Assembly: GCA_964030475.1 (NCBI GenBank)
Contig: CAXIPT010000019.1
Span: 179,292 to 243,291 of the forward strand
Direction: 5' to 3'
Origin: Tethya wilhelma
Taxonomy: Eukaryota > Porifera > Demospongiae > Tethyida > Tethyidae
DNA: 64,000 bases
In this document: one piece after another, positions 23,311-36,029 of the stretch
Layout: the number at the start of each line of letters is the position of its first letter
Position numbering within the stretch: position 1 is the first letter of the stretch
Notes under the pieces: model-generated
The model's input: the letters and a program-made list of their open reading frames with translations, nothing else
What the model was told of the DNA's origin: nothing
Databases searched by the model: none
Program-made: the position numbers and the translations under genes

Positions 23311-24950
23311 TGTTGTAAACGTTCTACTTAGACTCCTAAGTTATAATAATATTATCGCATCACTTCTTATTCTGGTTGCTTCACCAATAGAGGCAACCTT
23401 CAGCGGTAGCAATCTTTAAACTCTAGTTTGAGCTTTTTTCGCGTGGAAAATATTCCGTACATTAAATTTTCATTTGTTAAATTTTAGTAATAATGGAGCA
23501 TGTGTATTGATATTGTTGTTAAAATTTTGAGTGTTCAATTTTCACATAATTATGGTGATGCGTACGAAAATTTCCCCAATGCGAATATTACCTACTGTAT
23601 AGCTAATAGGTTTGCTATATAAACTAGGTTGTAAACCACATAACTTGTATCTGGCTGTTAGTCACTACAAGAGCTAACTAACAAGAGTGATCAGTACCAA
23701 CATGTAAAACAGTAGCAGCAACCAAAAAGGGATTCTAGGAATATGGCTAACATGTGGCTTACACGGATACCAGGAGTATCAAAAGCCTCAGAATAAAACA
23801 TCAGTTGATTGGATTCAGAGTATAAGATATCTACTTCCTTGAGAATACGTTCAGCACTGAGAGGCTCCAACAGAGCATGAGTCACTCTCAGGAAAAAAAC
23901 TGTGCATCTCTAGCAGCCTGATCAGCATGCATTTCAGACTCACTATGGTTTAGTCTTAAGATTGCGCCTATTATTATTAATTTATCAAGGCTAGTGTAAC
24001 TGTTATAAAAATTATTGTTAAATAACATCATAGCATAGTACATAATAATTATACTCATAACTTATTTAGACATTTTTGAATGAACTGTTCACACTTGGCA
24101 CATGACCATATTCCCTCGTAGGATTCAATGTTAGTCCAATGCATGATCCGTGAAACAATTCCTTACAATCTTTTCACTCAATCATGTGCTCCGACTTCTG
24201 TCTTATTTCCTTAGACTTACTAATCTTCTGTTTACTAGAGGCCACAGAACTAGTATTGTTATAGGGGCCAAAAGTGGCTGACAGACAGACCTCCATTAGC
24301 TGGTAGGACCCCTGCCTCTTGCATGAGGAATACAAGCCTATATAGAGCTCCCAGAACCTAGAATTGACATCTCACAATCTCTAGCCATAACGCTACAGTA
24401 TGACCCTTTGGTTGAAATGTTCTTAACGCATTGTTTAGTCTAAGTCGAAAATGTTAAGTATTGACGACTCGTAGTAGCAGCTGTTTCAGTTTGAGTAGTA
24501 GCTTCACGATTAATTGCCTCTCTAGGGTTCCTTTCTACAAACGTCTTCTTGCTAACTCGAATCCAGCATCAAGATTTTGCCAACTTTGCAAACTTGTCTT
24601 GTAGACTATTACTGAGAAGAGTACATAAAATCTTGTATTCTTGAAATCACGGACTTCGAACAACATCCACACATGGATGTTTCCAGCACCAATAGTATCA
24701 ACTGCATGTTTGTCCATCACCCTATCAAACTTTCTCTGGAGTCTTGAACCACTACTTCAACAAACAAGTTTTTGTTCCAAGCCATATGAATGGAATCCAT
24801 TAGCGAATTATTAGTAACTGTTCTAGGTCACCTTTTTTGCCCTGCAATGAATGCTCTCATTCGCTTGCACTCACTATGATAAGTCTGCCTTTAGCCTTTC
24901 TTGGAATCAAAGAGCAGTTATGTGGGCTTATGCTCTGTGAATCAATTAGT
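23310..24950. other. No recognisable gene
   Basis: AT-rich, stop-dense sequence. A TTCGCG...GCGTACGAAAATTTCC stretch at about 23440-23605, ending CTACTGTA, may be a degraded relative of the TA-flanked MITE family, but its left end is not recognisable. Confidence 0.4.
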
Positions 24951-24955
24951 GTACT

Positions 24956-25321
24956 CAGTGGCGGATTTAGGGGGATATCCAATGTATCCATGGATACCCC
25001 CTTTCAGACAGGGCTAAAATTTATTTCAGTCTCAAAAATCAAGAGAAAACTAACTTTAGGCCTCTCACAAGTATAATACTTACTTGAAAAGCATTGGCTG
25101 CCAGCAAATAAGCCCAGAAAGTGTAAACACTTCCCACGCACGAGCTAGAAACACCGCTTGCATAGTAAAGTACAAAGTTCATGCAATTAGAAATGGGTGG
25201 AGCTATACGTAAAATAGGCGTGGTTTTATCATAAGTGGGCGTGGCTAGGACAAAATTTTGCGCGCGCTTTGCGCGCATTCTACTAAGATAACCCCTTTCT
25301 ATAATCCTGGATCCGCCACTG
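24956..25321. mobile_element. hAT-like MITE, TSD GTACT
   Basis: Ends CAGTGGCGGATTTAGGG and, inverted, CCTGGATCCGCCACTG, flanked by GTACT (24951-24955 and 25322-25326). The right end TCTACTAAGATAACCCCTTT is shared with the truncated copy at 14690-14743. Length 366 bp, no coding capacity. Confidence 0.88.
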
Positions 25322-25841
25322 GTACTTTATTACTTTCACTGTTCAAGATGATGATGTGCTGAGTTCTAATCTATATCAGAGATACAAACTCTCTCTGTAT
25401 AGATGCTGTGTGCTCAAAAACAAACTAGATGTTGCAGGAAAATTCGATTACCAAGGGATCAATAGCAATGTAGTTACCGAACAGTAGCAAATGGGAACCC
25501 TACAAGTATTATAGTGGTAGTGGTGGAGAGTACTTATCAAACACTTTTCTGGGTATGTATCAAGAGTTTAGTGTACCACATTCTTCCAAACAGAATTGAA
25601 GGGCTGAGTGGAAAAATGGGATAACTAGCATAAGTGTACTTTTGAGATAATTGAGGTTAAAGTTACAAAGCTGTTTTTATAGGTACAGGTCTACAATCAC
25701 TACTACACTTACATAAACATTTGTCTTATTCATTTAAAAACAATTGTACAACAATATCAACTGACAGTACCAACTACTACTAAGAACATATATTAGTTTC
25801 CAATACAATTACAATAGCTAGTACAAAGAACAATTTTCTTT

Positions 25842-27647
25842 AGTCTTCATCTGAGTCTACACAGTCGTTAGTAGACACTAAATTAGAATAGAATTGCCTG
25901 CTCTCAAGTGGTAGAAATGGGATTATTGCTTGTAGATCTCGAAGTTTTGCTGCCTTAATGGAGCGCCCATTAGGATACTTCTCTGGCAGTAGTACACTGC
26001 ATGTTGGAGGTATTTTCTTACGTCCTTTAAGGATGTTCACTTTGCTCCATGGTTCAGAATCGTACGAATATCTCAGCCAGACTTCATTTGGATGTTTAAC
26101 AATTTTGCCAGGTGTGTCTTCTCATTGTCCAAAATTCATCCAGAGTGCTTTACTTGTTAGTGTCTGTCTTTCTATGTGTAAACTGTTGGGTTAGTGGAGT
26201 AAAATCATGAAACTTTGATCCATCCATATGTATGACATTAAATGGATGCCTTGGCCGAGCTTCACTTACGATTTTCTCCCAATCTACTGGTACAAACACA
26301 CGAGCACTACTTTTTCTCTTTTCAATATGAGCAAAATCACGATCATTGGGAAGGTAAGTATGACCTCGAACTAAATACTTGTGATCGATTTGTTCGAAAC
26401 GAGAAAGAACCTGCTTACTCCAAAAGCAAATCATCTGAAAGTTTTTGTTTTGCCCAAAGCAACTATCAGAATACACTGTCAGCTTTTTGAGAGTGTGTCA
26501 AGGTAAGATTGAACACAGGAACAAATTTCATCTGCGCCCCTACTAGCAACAGATTCATTCCACATGTACATGTTTGCATCACCAGTGGTGGCATTGTGGA
26601 CACCAAAGTTATAAACCCACAACTGCCGTGAATAGAACATTGATCCATGGGTGAGAGTAGGAACAGGTAGGTTTTGCATGAGGTCAAATGTGATAAGTGA
26701 GTTGTCTGATGTTGTTTTTGTTGCTTCAGCATCAGAACGCAAATGCTGATAACCTTGGCTTGCCATTTCTTGGTGAGTAGACAATTCAGTTTGCTTCTCA
26801 ACACGTTCATCCTCATTTGTGGAGGCTCTTATAGCTGTGTTGAGTAGGTCACAAGTCTCGCACGTATCACTTCGTGGATACCCAAAACTTAAGTTGAACT
26901 CTTCGTTAAATATTTTTCGGTATAGCCATTCCTTTACTACTGGCTCAGCTCCACTTTGCGATTCATACTTTTCCTGATAGAGTAGATACATTCAAGAAAT
27001 ACTAAGACCTTCATCAAGATACTCACGTTTCAAATTTGACGAACGAGAATAGTGGCTTCTCCTACAGGGAAATGACTTAATATGCTCACGAACTTTGTCT
27101 TTCGCTTCCTCTGAGATTGCATGTGGTCTGCTTGTATGTTTGCCCCGCTTGTCAGAACACCATCTGTGATTTTGGTTACGAGACCTTTAACACGGCATTT
27201 ACCAATTGCATGTATATCACAGAAGGTTTTTTTGCAGACTTGTTTGTGACTACCATTAGCAAGCTGCACACGGTATATAACACTGTGGCTTCGCTGCTGA
27301 TGCAATTCAGAAGTGGTATGCCTTTTTATACTAGTTGTGCTAAGTAAGCCATACAGATATTTATTTTGAGCATCATGGTTTCCTAGAGCATAGAAATCTT
27401 CAAAAATTCTAAGCTGCTCAGTTTCACACAGACTTTCAGAACAGTTATAAGAGCATTTGCACGTAATTTTGACTTGTTGCTTACAATTTTTTTCGTCTCC
27501 TTTGTATGTAGTGTAGCTTTCACCTTTATCTTTGGCTAGTTTTCTTTTTTTTCTTGTCCACTCTTCTTCTTGTCGCAAGCGCTTTCTTCCGCGCCTTGAT
27601 TTGCTAGGTCCAGCTTCTCCGGTCTCGACTGTAAGGCTGTCGTCCAT
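25842..27647 (-). pseudogene. Second transposase-like relic with D-x-C-x-G-Q-N-K-N motif
   Basis: From the 5' end (27647) it reads a basic N-terminus (GPSKSRRGRKRLRQEEEW), a Cys-rich zinc-binding-like segment (KITCKCSYNCSESLCE), KYLYGLLSTTSIKR and VCKKTFCDIHAIG. The core follows in 26991-26479 (YPRSDTCETCDLL, LPVPTLTHGSMFYSRQLWVYN, MYMWNESVASRGADEI), then VYSDSCFGQNKN, RGHTYLPNDRDFAHIEK, and a C-terminus (LPEKYPNGRS, KLRDLQ, RQFYSNLV) ending at 25842. This is the full domain order of the family also seen at 1133-2818, in a different subfamily (DSCFGQNKN versus DNCSGQNKN). Breaks: a frame change near 27055, an in-frame TGA near 26993, a 1-nt shift near 26480 just before the Asp of DSC, and at least one more near 26100-26150. 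It is inactive. No terminal inverted repeats were found. Confidence 0.75.
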
Positions 27648-27649
27648 CT

Positions 27650-30284
27650 TATTTTAGAAGCTCGAGGGCAGAAGTATGATCACGTGCAGTTAGTTATTAT
27701 GTAATATCACGTGAGCTAGCATTGAACTTTGACCCCTCTGATCAGCACTAAAACTAAAGTCGCGCGAGAAAAGGATCGGTATACTGATAGCAGACAGTTG
27801 TAAGTTTCATATGATAATGAAAACTGAAAATTGATAAAAATGTTACTTATCCCCTTTTTCCACTGACCCCTTCAATTGGATATCTAAGAGCATAAACTAT
27901 AAGGCTAATGAAGTCATCTCATTTGATCCTGGGCTGAAGCTGTAAAATGTGCAGCCTATCTCCCAAACCATATACCAACAGCTGCTCTACAAGAAAAATA
28001 ATTCCAATTGAAGTTTGGAGTGAACGTATCTTTTACTCAAAGGCATTTGGATGTATGTACCACACTCTTAGCAAAAGAAGCTTAACAATATTGATTAAAC
28101 TCAGATTTGTCAGTTACAGGCAAAGGAATATAGACTGTTATATGAAATATCATCATTTGAAGATATGTTGTACGTGTTTAATGAGTAACAAAGAAAAGAC
28201 TTTACCTAAAACAGGTGAATGTTCATGACAGAGTTGAGCCCAGAAATAAGGAGGCAGTTAGGTAACTGCCAGTTCAATATGGCAGAGATAAGATTTATAG
28301 CTATAATATAGATATATTATGTAGCACTTGTCAGATATTTGAACCATAAATGGCACTGAGCAGTAATTTCTCAGATACTGAGTATGACAAAAGAATGAGA
28401 CAGGATCTTATACAACTAGCTAAACCCTATTCAAAGTGGGTGTTTAGTAATATACAAAGCTTAGCCAGCCATGGGTATGCACATCTTGAAAACCAGGAGT
28501 ATAGAATATGATGAAAAGTTCTTTAAGTTCTGAACCAACTGTTTCTTCTGCTTTGTATGAGGATGTAGTGATAGCATTCTTGAATGTAACGTTAGATGAA
28601 ACAATCTGCTGAAGCAACCACATGGATGCATGTCCAATGGGTAACCAGCATGTTTGTAAACTTATTAGTCATAAGGGTCTCAAACAGTTGGATTTACATA
28701 AAGTATGTCAGACGTATAAACTCTTTGTATAGATGCTGTGTATGTAGATGACCTTATCAATGCACATTGTGCACAGCAACTCAGGAAGCAGTTTGGATTC
28801 AGAGACTCTTTTTCAGATCTACCTAATTGTCCCTCTGGCAAGGAGCAGTATTTTTTGTCAACAACCCTGTGGCAAGCTCATGGACCAAACGTATTGATGT
28901 CCACTACCACAAGCTGACAGCACTATCGATGTGCATTGTCCAACACATGAGATGTCTTGCTTCATAAAGGAAGATTTGAACAAACATAGGCATACTGAAG
29001 GCTTCAACTATCTATACATCTGTTTACTTGATTGGGAATATTCAAGTAAAATTATAGGTATAGGAAGCTGCAAGCGTGATGAATTGCTGCTATATACAAA
29101 GTCAATCGATACATATAGCGATTCCAAAATTAAAATTGCAAAGAATTAGATAATCCAATAAAATCACAATTTCGTCATTATTATCATAATTAGTAATAAT
29201 TATTCTTTTAATCACAATCACATAATGATATTATGCATGTACAATCATGTGAGTTTAGTTTACTTAAGGAAAAATGTCCCAAAATAGTTCTCCACAATGA
29301 GGATAAAATTATTCAGACTGTCTATATCTCCCACACCTTTAATGTAAACTTTTAGAACCTAATACATCTTCATATCCTTTATTGGCTCCACCCATTTTGG
29401 TGGTCACACAATTACAAAATGACACCATGCTGCTGCTGATGAGGCCTGGTATTGGCCGAAACCGGTACAGCACAATGGGCAATGGATGTTGAGGTGAGTT
29501 ACTGGGTTGAAATTGTTTCATAGATATACCTGTGCCTCTAGTGGAATGGCCTTCCCTGCCTGGTAGAGAATCTTAGAAGAGTTTTTTTAAACATGGATTG
29601 TGTCTACTGCATTATAGACCATACAGCCTTGTTGATGATTACTGCATTGTAATCGAAACTTTTGGCTAGAATGGACTGGTGTTAAAATTCAAAATAGACT
29701 GCCATTCAGGCTAAAACCCTACATTGCATAGTTTTAAAGGCTTCATATTCAGAAAGAAAGATCTTCACATGAGTAGGCCTGAGTATATTATGCTAAAATT
29801 AGTCTCTAATTGTGCGTTTGGAAATGCTCAAATGTTTTTTCTTATAATGTTATAACCAATTATGCTCATTATTTTGTATGAAAAACAACTTTAGCATACT
29901 GATCATGATTATATTTATATACATAATATTACTCCACACAGTGACACATAATACATTACACACATTTAGCTGCAACGTCTATTAAGGTTCCGGGATACAG
30001 TTACAATTTAAATAACCGAACGAAAATTTTTCTATTGCAAAAATGCGGCGCGCGCGTGTGCACCCAACTATATAGACCATTACGTGCACGTGGCGCACAC
30101 TTGAGACGTACAACGTTGATGTTTAAATTACCTGTCGAGTCCAACTGAGAAGAAAGGACAGCTTATACTGTTTGAAATACACTAAAGCAAGGTAAAAAGA
30201 GTATAAAAGTTATAAAGGGAGTAAAAAAGCACAGCTAGTGTTGATGACTAAATACTCATAGACACTGATGATGCATGCCTATTT
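27650..30284. other. No recognisable gene
   Basis: AT-rich, with scattered short open frames (for example 27947-28228 and 28931-29149 plus) that show no domain. TTAAGGTTCCGGGATACAG at 29982-30000 resembles the end of the TTAA element at 39330. GAGGCCTGGTATTGGCCGAA at about 29440 resembles 3' UTR words of Penelope-like elements but lacks supporting coding sequence. Confidence 0.35.
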
Positions 30285-31420
30285 CGATTCCATTGGTTCT
30301 CTTATTCCTCCATTGTAGTGTCGTGGACAAGCCAATTCTGGTAGAATGGCATCAAAGTAAAATGTTTTTAGTTTTGGTAGTACTTAATGACCCATTAAAT
30401 TGTATTCTCTCTACATGTAGGTTTTGATTTGTGTTTACTACAAAGTCACATCAGCGTCTCTGTGTACATAACATTGTAGCTTGGATTTGATAATAGTAGG
30501 GATGAGACTCTTTCAATCGTCCATTTTCATTGGGTACTAAGTAGAAGTCTTTAACCTTCTCTGCAGCGTCGACAATGGTCATGTTTCGAGCATTGTAAGG
30601 ATTCTTGTACTCTACAACTCCTTCAGCATCAGGTTCGTATGGATCAGTGACAAGATCATCTGGACTAGCAGCAAGCCAAGAATGTGTTGTGCTCACAACA
30701 AGAACGAACTTTGAGATTAGGAGACTCTTGGAGTTTGGCCTGGATGTATTTTGATCGGGCTCTTGGTTCTTGAAGATTTCCCCATCTAGTAGCAGCGCAT
30801 CCACAAAAGGATGTATACAAATGTTGTTTTTACAGTACTTGCAACCTTCGTCGAACTTCTTCTTTTGGCAATGCGACCAACAGTTGATGCAATGATTTGT
30901 TTTCGTCTCTCTACCAACCAGATATGTGCAGAATTTTCATCTGAACCTTGCTTTCGAGTCAGCACTTCAATTTCATCCACCTTTTGTTTGTCAGCCTTCA
31001 CATTTGAGTCGTAGAAATTGTCCATCAGTTCTTTCAAATATGTTGGAGGTAGATCTGAAGTGATACCATCTGCATTGAGGCCACTATCATGACTGGAGTA
31101 GTCTCTACGTCCTTGGAAAGACTCTCCACTTGCTTTTTTCTTAGCTTCCCTTCTCGTTTCCTTGGCTTTCTCTGAGCTCTTTCTCTTTCAGCATTTATCT
31201 GCCATTACAGCTGTCTTATTTCAATTGGTAAAGAAAATAGTATTGACTTCTTAACCCGTCACATCTTTCCATGCAGTTGGTCCCCAGCTTGGACCAAGAT
31301 TCTGTCTAAGACCACACCGACCTTGCCATGACTAACTTTGCACTCTGTTGATCTGCTTTCCTTCATCAAATTTGCAGCGAATGTGCATCCAACTTCCACA
31401 AAGGTTTGTAGTAAAATTAC

Positions 31421-31758
31421 CTAGAACATAGTGCATTATCAATAGCTTGTACCACCATACAGCTTGTTGTTCTTATACAAACAAGACTAGGATGTATTGG
31501 CTCATGCATACACTCTAGGTTGTGTTTATATGACTTCAAAGGCTTTGATAGGGTTTATGAGTATTGTATCAGCTGCTTTTTCTTTGATGTGTAGCTTAAC
31601 CATGGTACATGGTATTGTGTAATTACATTGTACATGCTACCTTAATTTATTTACATTATAACATAGCCCTGTACACATAATATAATAATATTATGTGAAT
31701 GCTTGCCAGGTGTTATGTCTACTATAGTAGTAACTAAGTCTTGTATGTGCATTCTTAC
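31421..31758 (-). other. Intron in the Mutator-like/YqaJ relic
   Basis: Donor CTAG/GTAAGA and acceptor TTCTAG/GTAATT on the minus strand. Joining them gives SEQLL-GNFTTNL in one frame, matching the uninterrupted protein family. So the element carries a spliceosomal intron in its coding region. Confidence 0.8.
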
Positions 31759-31989
31759 CTAGGAGCTGTTCTGATTTGGAAACTAACCGTCCAACTATTC
31801 GCTGAATATCGCACATCATCACTGGATAAATGTTAGTTGGTACATTGGGAGTTTATCTGATGAAGTCATATTCTGACTCATCAAGAGCATCCTGCCAGGC
31901 ATCCTCTTGTTCTTGGCTCGTGATTGCTATCACATGACCCAATGGCGAATTATCATTTTCTGAACAAAGTTGAGTAAGGGGGTTGGAGC

Positions 31990-32420
31990 TGTCAGAAGGT
32001 CGAAGAGGTGTAGGATTCAAGCTTTGAGAAGATTGAGGAAGCGGGTTTGAACTGTGAGAAGGCCAAGGAAGTGGGTTCAAACTGTGAAGAGGTCGAGGAA
32101 GTGGGTTCAAACTGTGAAGAGGTCGAGGAAGTGGGTTCAAACTGAGAGGAGGCGGGTTCGAACTGTGAGGAGGCAGGTTTGAACTGTGAAGAGGTCGAGG
32201 AAGTGGGTTCAAACTGAGAGGAGGCGGGTTCAAACTGTGAGGAGGCAGGTTTGAACTGTGAGGAGGTCAAGGAGGCAGGTTCGAACTGAGAGGAGGCCTA
32301 GAAAGCGGGTTCAAGCTGTGAAGAGGTCAAGGAGGCAGGTTTGAACTGTGAGGAGGCGGGTTCGAACTGAGAGGAGGCCGAGGAAGCGGGTTCAAACTGT
32401 GAAGAGGTCAAGGAAGCGAA
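31990..32420 (-). repeat. Coding minisatellite, about 15-30-bp units
   Basis: Tandem units on plus such as GAGGAAGTGGGTTCAAACTG followed by TGAAGAGGTC, about 14 units of 15-30 bp. On minus they encode either LNPLPRPLHS-type or SSQFEPTSST-type repeats; the frame shared with the flanking transposase is the LNPLPRPLHS one. Three units carry TGA where the others have CGA. Confidence 0.9.
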
Positions 32421-34039
32421 TTCAAACTGTCAGCAGATGAGAAACTCAATTCGATGGCTCGCTGCTGAGTCACTTTACAGAAGTCTCTGCTACAATTGTT
32501 ATGGATTCCAAAGCAGTGAAGAGGATTATTGTACAGATCATGTTGTAGCTTCTGAATGGCAGCTTTCTTATCAGATTCCAAGCTCCTCATTTTGATAACA
32601 CACCTTGCTGTTTTTGTGAGTCGTTTACGCATGGCTTCAGTGAGCTTTCCTTTACCCTTATATGAAGGGTTGTCTTGCACCAGCTTCTCCAATGAAGTAC
32701 GATAGCACTTTGTGGCATGATTAACACATTCAATCTTTTGAATAGCATAACACCATCCTGGAACACTTGAGACTAGAGATGGATAAACTGAGCTGTCACC
32801 ATCACCGACGAAATGTAGGCACCGTATCGCACTCCATGTATCTCCTCAGCCATTTTAAATCCTTCTACAATGATATTTGTCTCCATTGAAGATGATGCAC
32901 ATTCCAATTCTTAAGCAAATATGTTCTCGTTCGTTTCCTTTCCGATGATAACCAGATTTGGTATTGTATGAATGCTTGTGAGAGCATTTGGACCATCCTC
33001 CGTCCACAATGACTGTTATGGCAGGAACACCTTGATGAAAATCACCTCGCGGAATTGCTAGCTCCCTCTCCGCTTCACCTGCTTTCTTGATGTTCTCATG
33101 AAGTATATCCCACCACCACTGTCCAATCAAACTTTCTGTCTTCATAAATGAATTCTTGGTCATCGGACCCCGGGAATGGCCATACTTTCTTGAAGTGGGC
33201 TGAATCCACCACCAATGCACATTTGACCCCAAACTGCTGCAATGTTGCATTCCCATTGACTCCTACCAACAGGTGCGCAAAAAAACTTTGGGTGAAGTTG
33301 AAAAGGGGAATTCCTTTCTGCATCCATTACAGCGTGCAACAAGTATGGAAGCTAGCCCACATCTTTGATTCTCACACACAAGTGTGACGGCAGCTTGCTG
33401 CTCACTGCTCAAATCCTGATTTGTCACATACTCCTGAGATTCGGAGCAACTGGCAGCATGAGCTGTGACTTCTGAGATGTGATCGGACAATTGCTGGAGG
33501 TTAATTATCCTACTGCTACTTATCAACGTGGATGTCTGTTGCTGGAGAACCATTATTTCTGAGGCTGCAGTCTGTCTCTGTACAAGTGGCTTGCATGGGG
33601 CCTCTTTCTGCACTTTCCTCTATGTGCATTGAAATTTTTGTGGTTCTTCCTGTTACCCATCACTAAAATATTAGCAGAAAAAGTTGTAAGGCAGGGAATT
33701 CATACTATAAACGTGTAGACTTACCTTGGAAAGATAGTCAATGAATTGAAGTTGCTAGGAATCGTTTGTGTTTCCAGCGTGTTGCTTAGCACTACCTATA
33801 ATTGGCTGGCCATGTGCTTGCGCAATTGGCCTTATCATCAAAATGGCGAAGAAGTAGCTGTAAAGTTTTTTGACATCAAACCTAGACATGACCAAGCCAG
33901 TTCATCTTAGTTTTATTGCATTTAGGGCTAGGTTGCAGCCAATGGGGTAGCAATACGTATGTTTAAGATCTTGTTTCCAGATGTATTGAATGCTATTCTC
34001 ACACTATAGACCATGTTGGGGTGCATTTTAATGTACTTT

Positions 34040-34760
34040 ATCTAGAGGAATTCAGTCGATTGTAGATAAGTTTATTTTCCCATAGTCCACGGAAACGTAT
34101 GGAGTTGAAAACACAGACAGGAAAAGCTATGACATCATACAGTGCAAAAAGATGGTGGAGCCGATGGGAGGTGTATGATCAGCTACTTGTTCAATATGGA
34201 GATGTACTTCCTTTTCTGGAAAAGCATAATGAGATAGCTCCTGCTACCCGAGCAAAGTTGCTCGGAATTTTACAAGATCAAAAGAAGCACCTACTTTTGT
34301 TCAAAGTATTTTAGAAGTGAAGCACAACTCAATAAAGCGGCTATATTATTTGTACAGATTAGTTGGGATGAATGTGATGCCGACTTTCTGACAGCATTTA
34401 TTTCCTAAACAAGCCCACTACTCTTGCTGGTCTCAAATCAGAGCTGGCAACATATACTGCTTGCTAAAGCTTCCAATGTATCACCTCATGTTGATACACT
34501 GAACTGGTGGAAAGGGCATGGCAGTGAACTGCCCTTTTGGTCTTCTGCTGTTCAAGATGTCCTTTTGGTACAACCATCTTCGGCATCATCAGAACGAGTT
34601 TTTTTTCCTCAATGGAAGTTTTGAATCACAACAAGACTCTGATTACATTGAAACGTCACTGATGCTGCAATTTAAGGTTCCAGGATACAGGCAAAATAAT
34701 CACGAGACCACACTGCACACTCATCAATATTTTAAAAAAACTCCTCATGGTACAGATTTC
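34040..34760 (+). pseudogene. hAT transposase C-terminal relic
   Basis: Reads SAKRWWSRWEVYDQLLVQYG, VLPFLEKHNEIAPATRAKLL, then after stops and a deletion NWWKGHGSELPFWSSAVQDV and VQPSSASSERVFF, and SDYIETSLMLQF. The PSSA..ERVF block is the C-terminal dimerisation domain of hAT transposases. The DDE centre is largely missing and the frame changes at about 34315, 34400-34430 and 34600. It does not belong to the hAT MITEs by any terminal evidence. Confidence 0.8.
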
Positions 34761-34764
34761 ATAC

Positions 34765-36025
34765 ATGAATTCTACTAGAGTTTACTGTACTCTTGGCCAA
34801 GTTATTTGCACGACATTAGCCAACTGAATCAAAGAGCTCAAAAACCATTTGATTTTTTGACGTCAAATATCTACAATATTGTAGCCTTAGTGGAGTAAAT
34901 CAAGGCAGACATGCAGAAATACAACTGTAATTGTGAGGGTCTAGCGAAGAGTTTTTAAAAAGTTGCTAACTTGTTTTGGAGAAATAGGGTGGTTTGGTCA
35001 TATGTAACTCACACAGAAGTGCTCAATGTACGGAGAGGGCTTGTTCGTTTACATGAAGGGGTAATCCACAAAATCCCTTCGCCAGTCCCTACAAGCCAGT
35101 AAACGATTACTTGTGATTACATAATCAACTGACAATGTGTGAATAATTTCCCTTTCTATTTCTTCTCCTGACATTCACAAGCGATTGTAGACGAACTAGT
35201 CTCTGTTTAATGTCCCAATCCTTGACAAATCTAACAACTATAACTAGTACTTCTCCAAGACGTGTACAGTGCTTGCAGTATATAGAGTAGAATTCCCCAT
35301 TTTGGGAATATGTATGTATAATTCCTAAGCAAAGCATCTAGCTTTAATTTAATTTTTTCAATAATCATCAATATGGGTTATAACTCTATAACAAGACTCA
35401 ATATGTTGTCATGGCAACCTTTAGGTGCAGAGATATGGCTTCTGATATGTGTTAGGTGGAAAATGACCAACCATTAACGGCTAAGGTCTACAACTTTACA
35501 AGAGCTTTGATCTCCAGTTTGTCCATCTTGTGCAGGATTTTGGTTGGCTAAGAGCATATACATCACTTACAATGAGCGTTTTTTGGACTTTTTGACACCA
35601 TTTTCGGTTAGGTGAGAAAGTCAAGAAATATTAACAGCTAAGATCTGAAACTTGCATGCCAAGTTTGTCATTAAATGAATTAGCTTTGAGTACCATCAGC
35701 TTCTTCTGCAACCCTGCACTAGCAGAGATATCGGGGTTAGAACTATAAAATTCCACAAAAATGTCAGATTTGATTATGACCACACCCTAAAAATTAGGGA
35801 GGGGCAAAGTGTTTAGCAGTCCTGAGCCATACTAGAGTGAACTTAAACTCATAACTAGGCTTATCCATTCAAAAATAGGGTTAATATTCAACCTAAAGTT
35901 AAAATTGACAAAGTTGTTACTTGTAGGCAAAAACATAAATTCTACTCTTAAGACTGCAAGCACTGTAGTACTGTCAAAAATTACAGAAATATTTTGCTGA
36001 TGCACTTCATCCTAGATTTTACTAT
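34765..36025. other. No recognisable gene
   Basis: AT-rich sequence without long frames, inverted repeats or similarity to other parts of the window. Confidence 0.4.
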
Positions 36026-36029
36026 TTTC

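Larger units (their letters stand above)
30285..33625 (-). pseudogene. Mutator-like transposase fused to a YqaJ-type nuclease (relic)
   Basis: Reading from 33613: a Cys-rich zinc-binding segment (CENQRCGLASILVARCNGC), then the Mutator-like core (NIAAVWGQMCIGGGFSPLQE, FDWTVVVG/KWWW-like block, VPAITVIVDGGWSKCSHKHS, GDGDSSVYPSL, WCYAIQKIECVNHA, AMRKRLTKTARCVIKMRS, PLHCFGIHNNCS). A repeat-rich hinge (31990-32420) follows, then DALDESEYDFIR and DIQRIVGRLVSKSEQLL. After an intron, GNFTTNLCGSWMHIRCKFD and QNLGPSWGPTAW. The YqaJ part reads VERRKQIIASTVGRIAKRR, THSWLAASPDDLVTDP, VEYKNPYN and YYYQIQATM, ending near FDAILPEL. The YqaJ fold is a PD-(D/E)xK nuclease and the D and E-x-K are visible. Several frame changes (about 33160-33340, 32955, 32820, 30800, 30450) and stops make it inactive. 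Such fusions are known in invertebrate genomes as uncharacterised transposon proteins. Confidence 0.85.
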
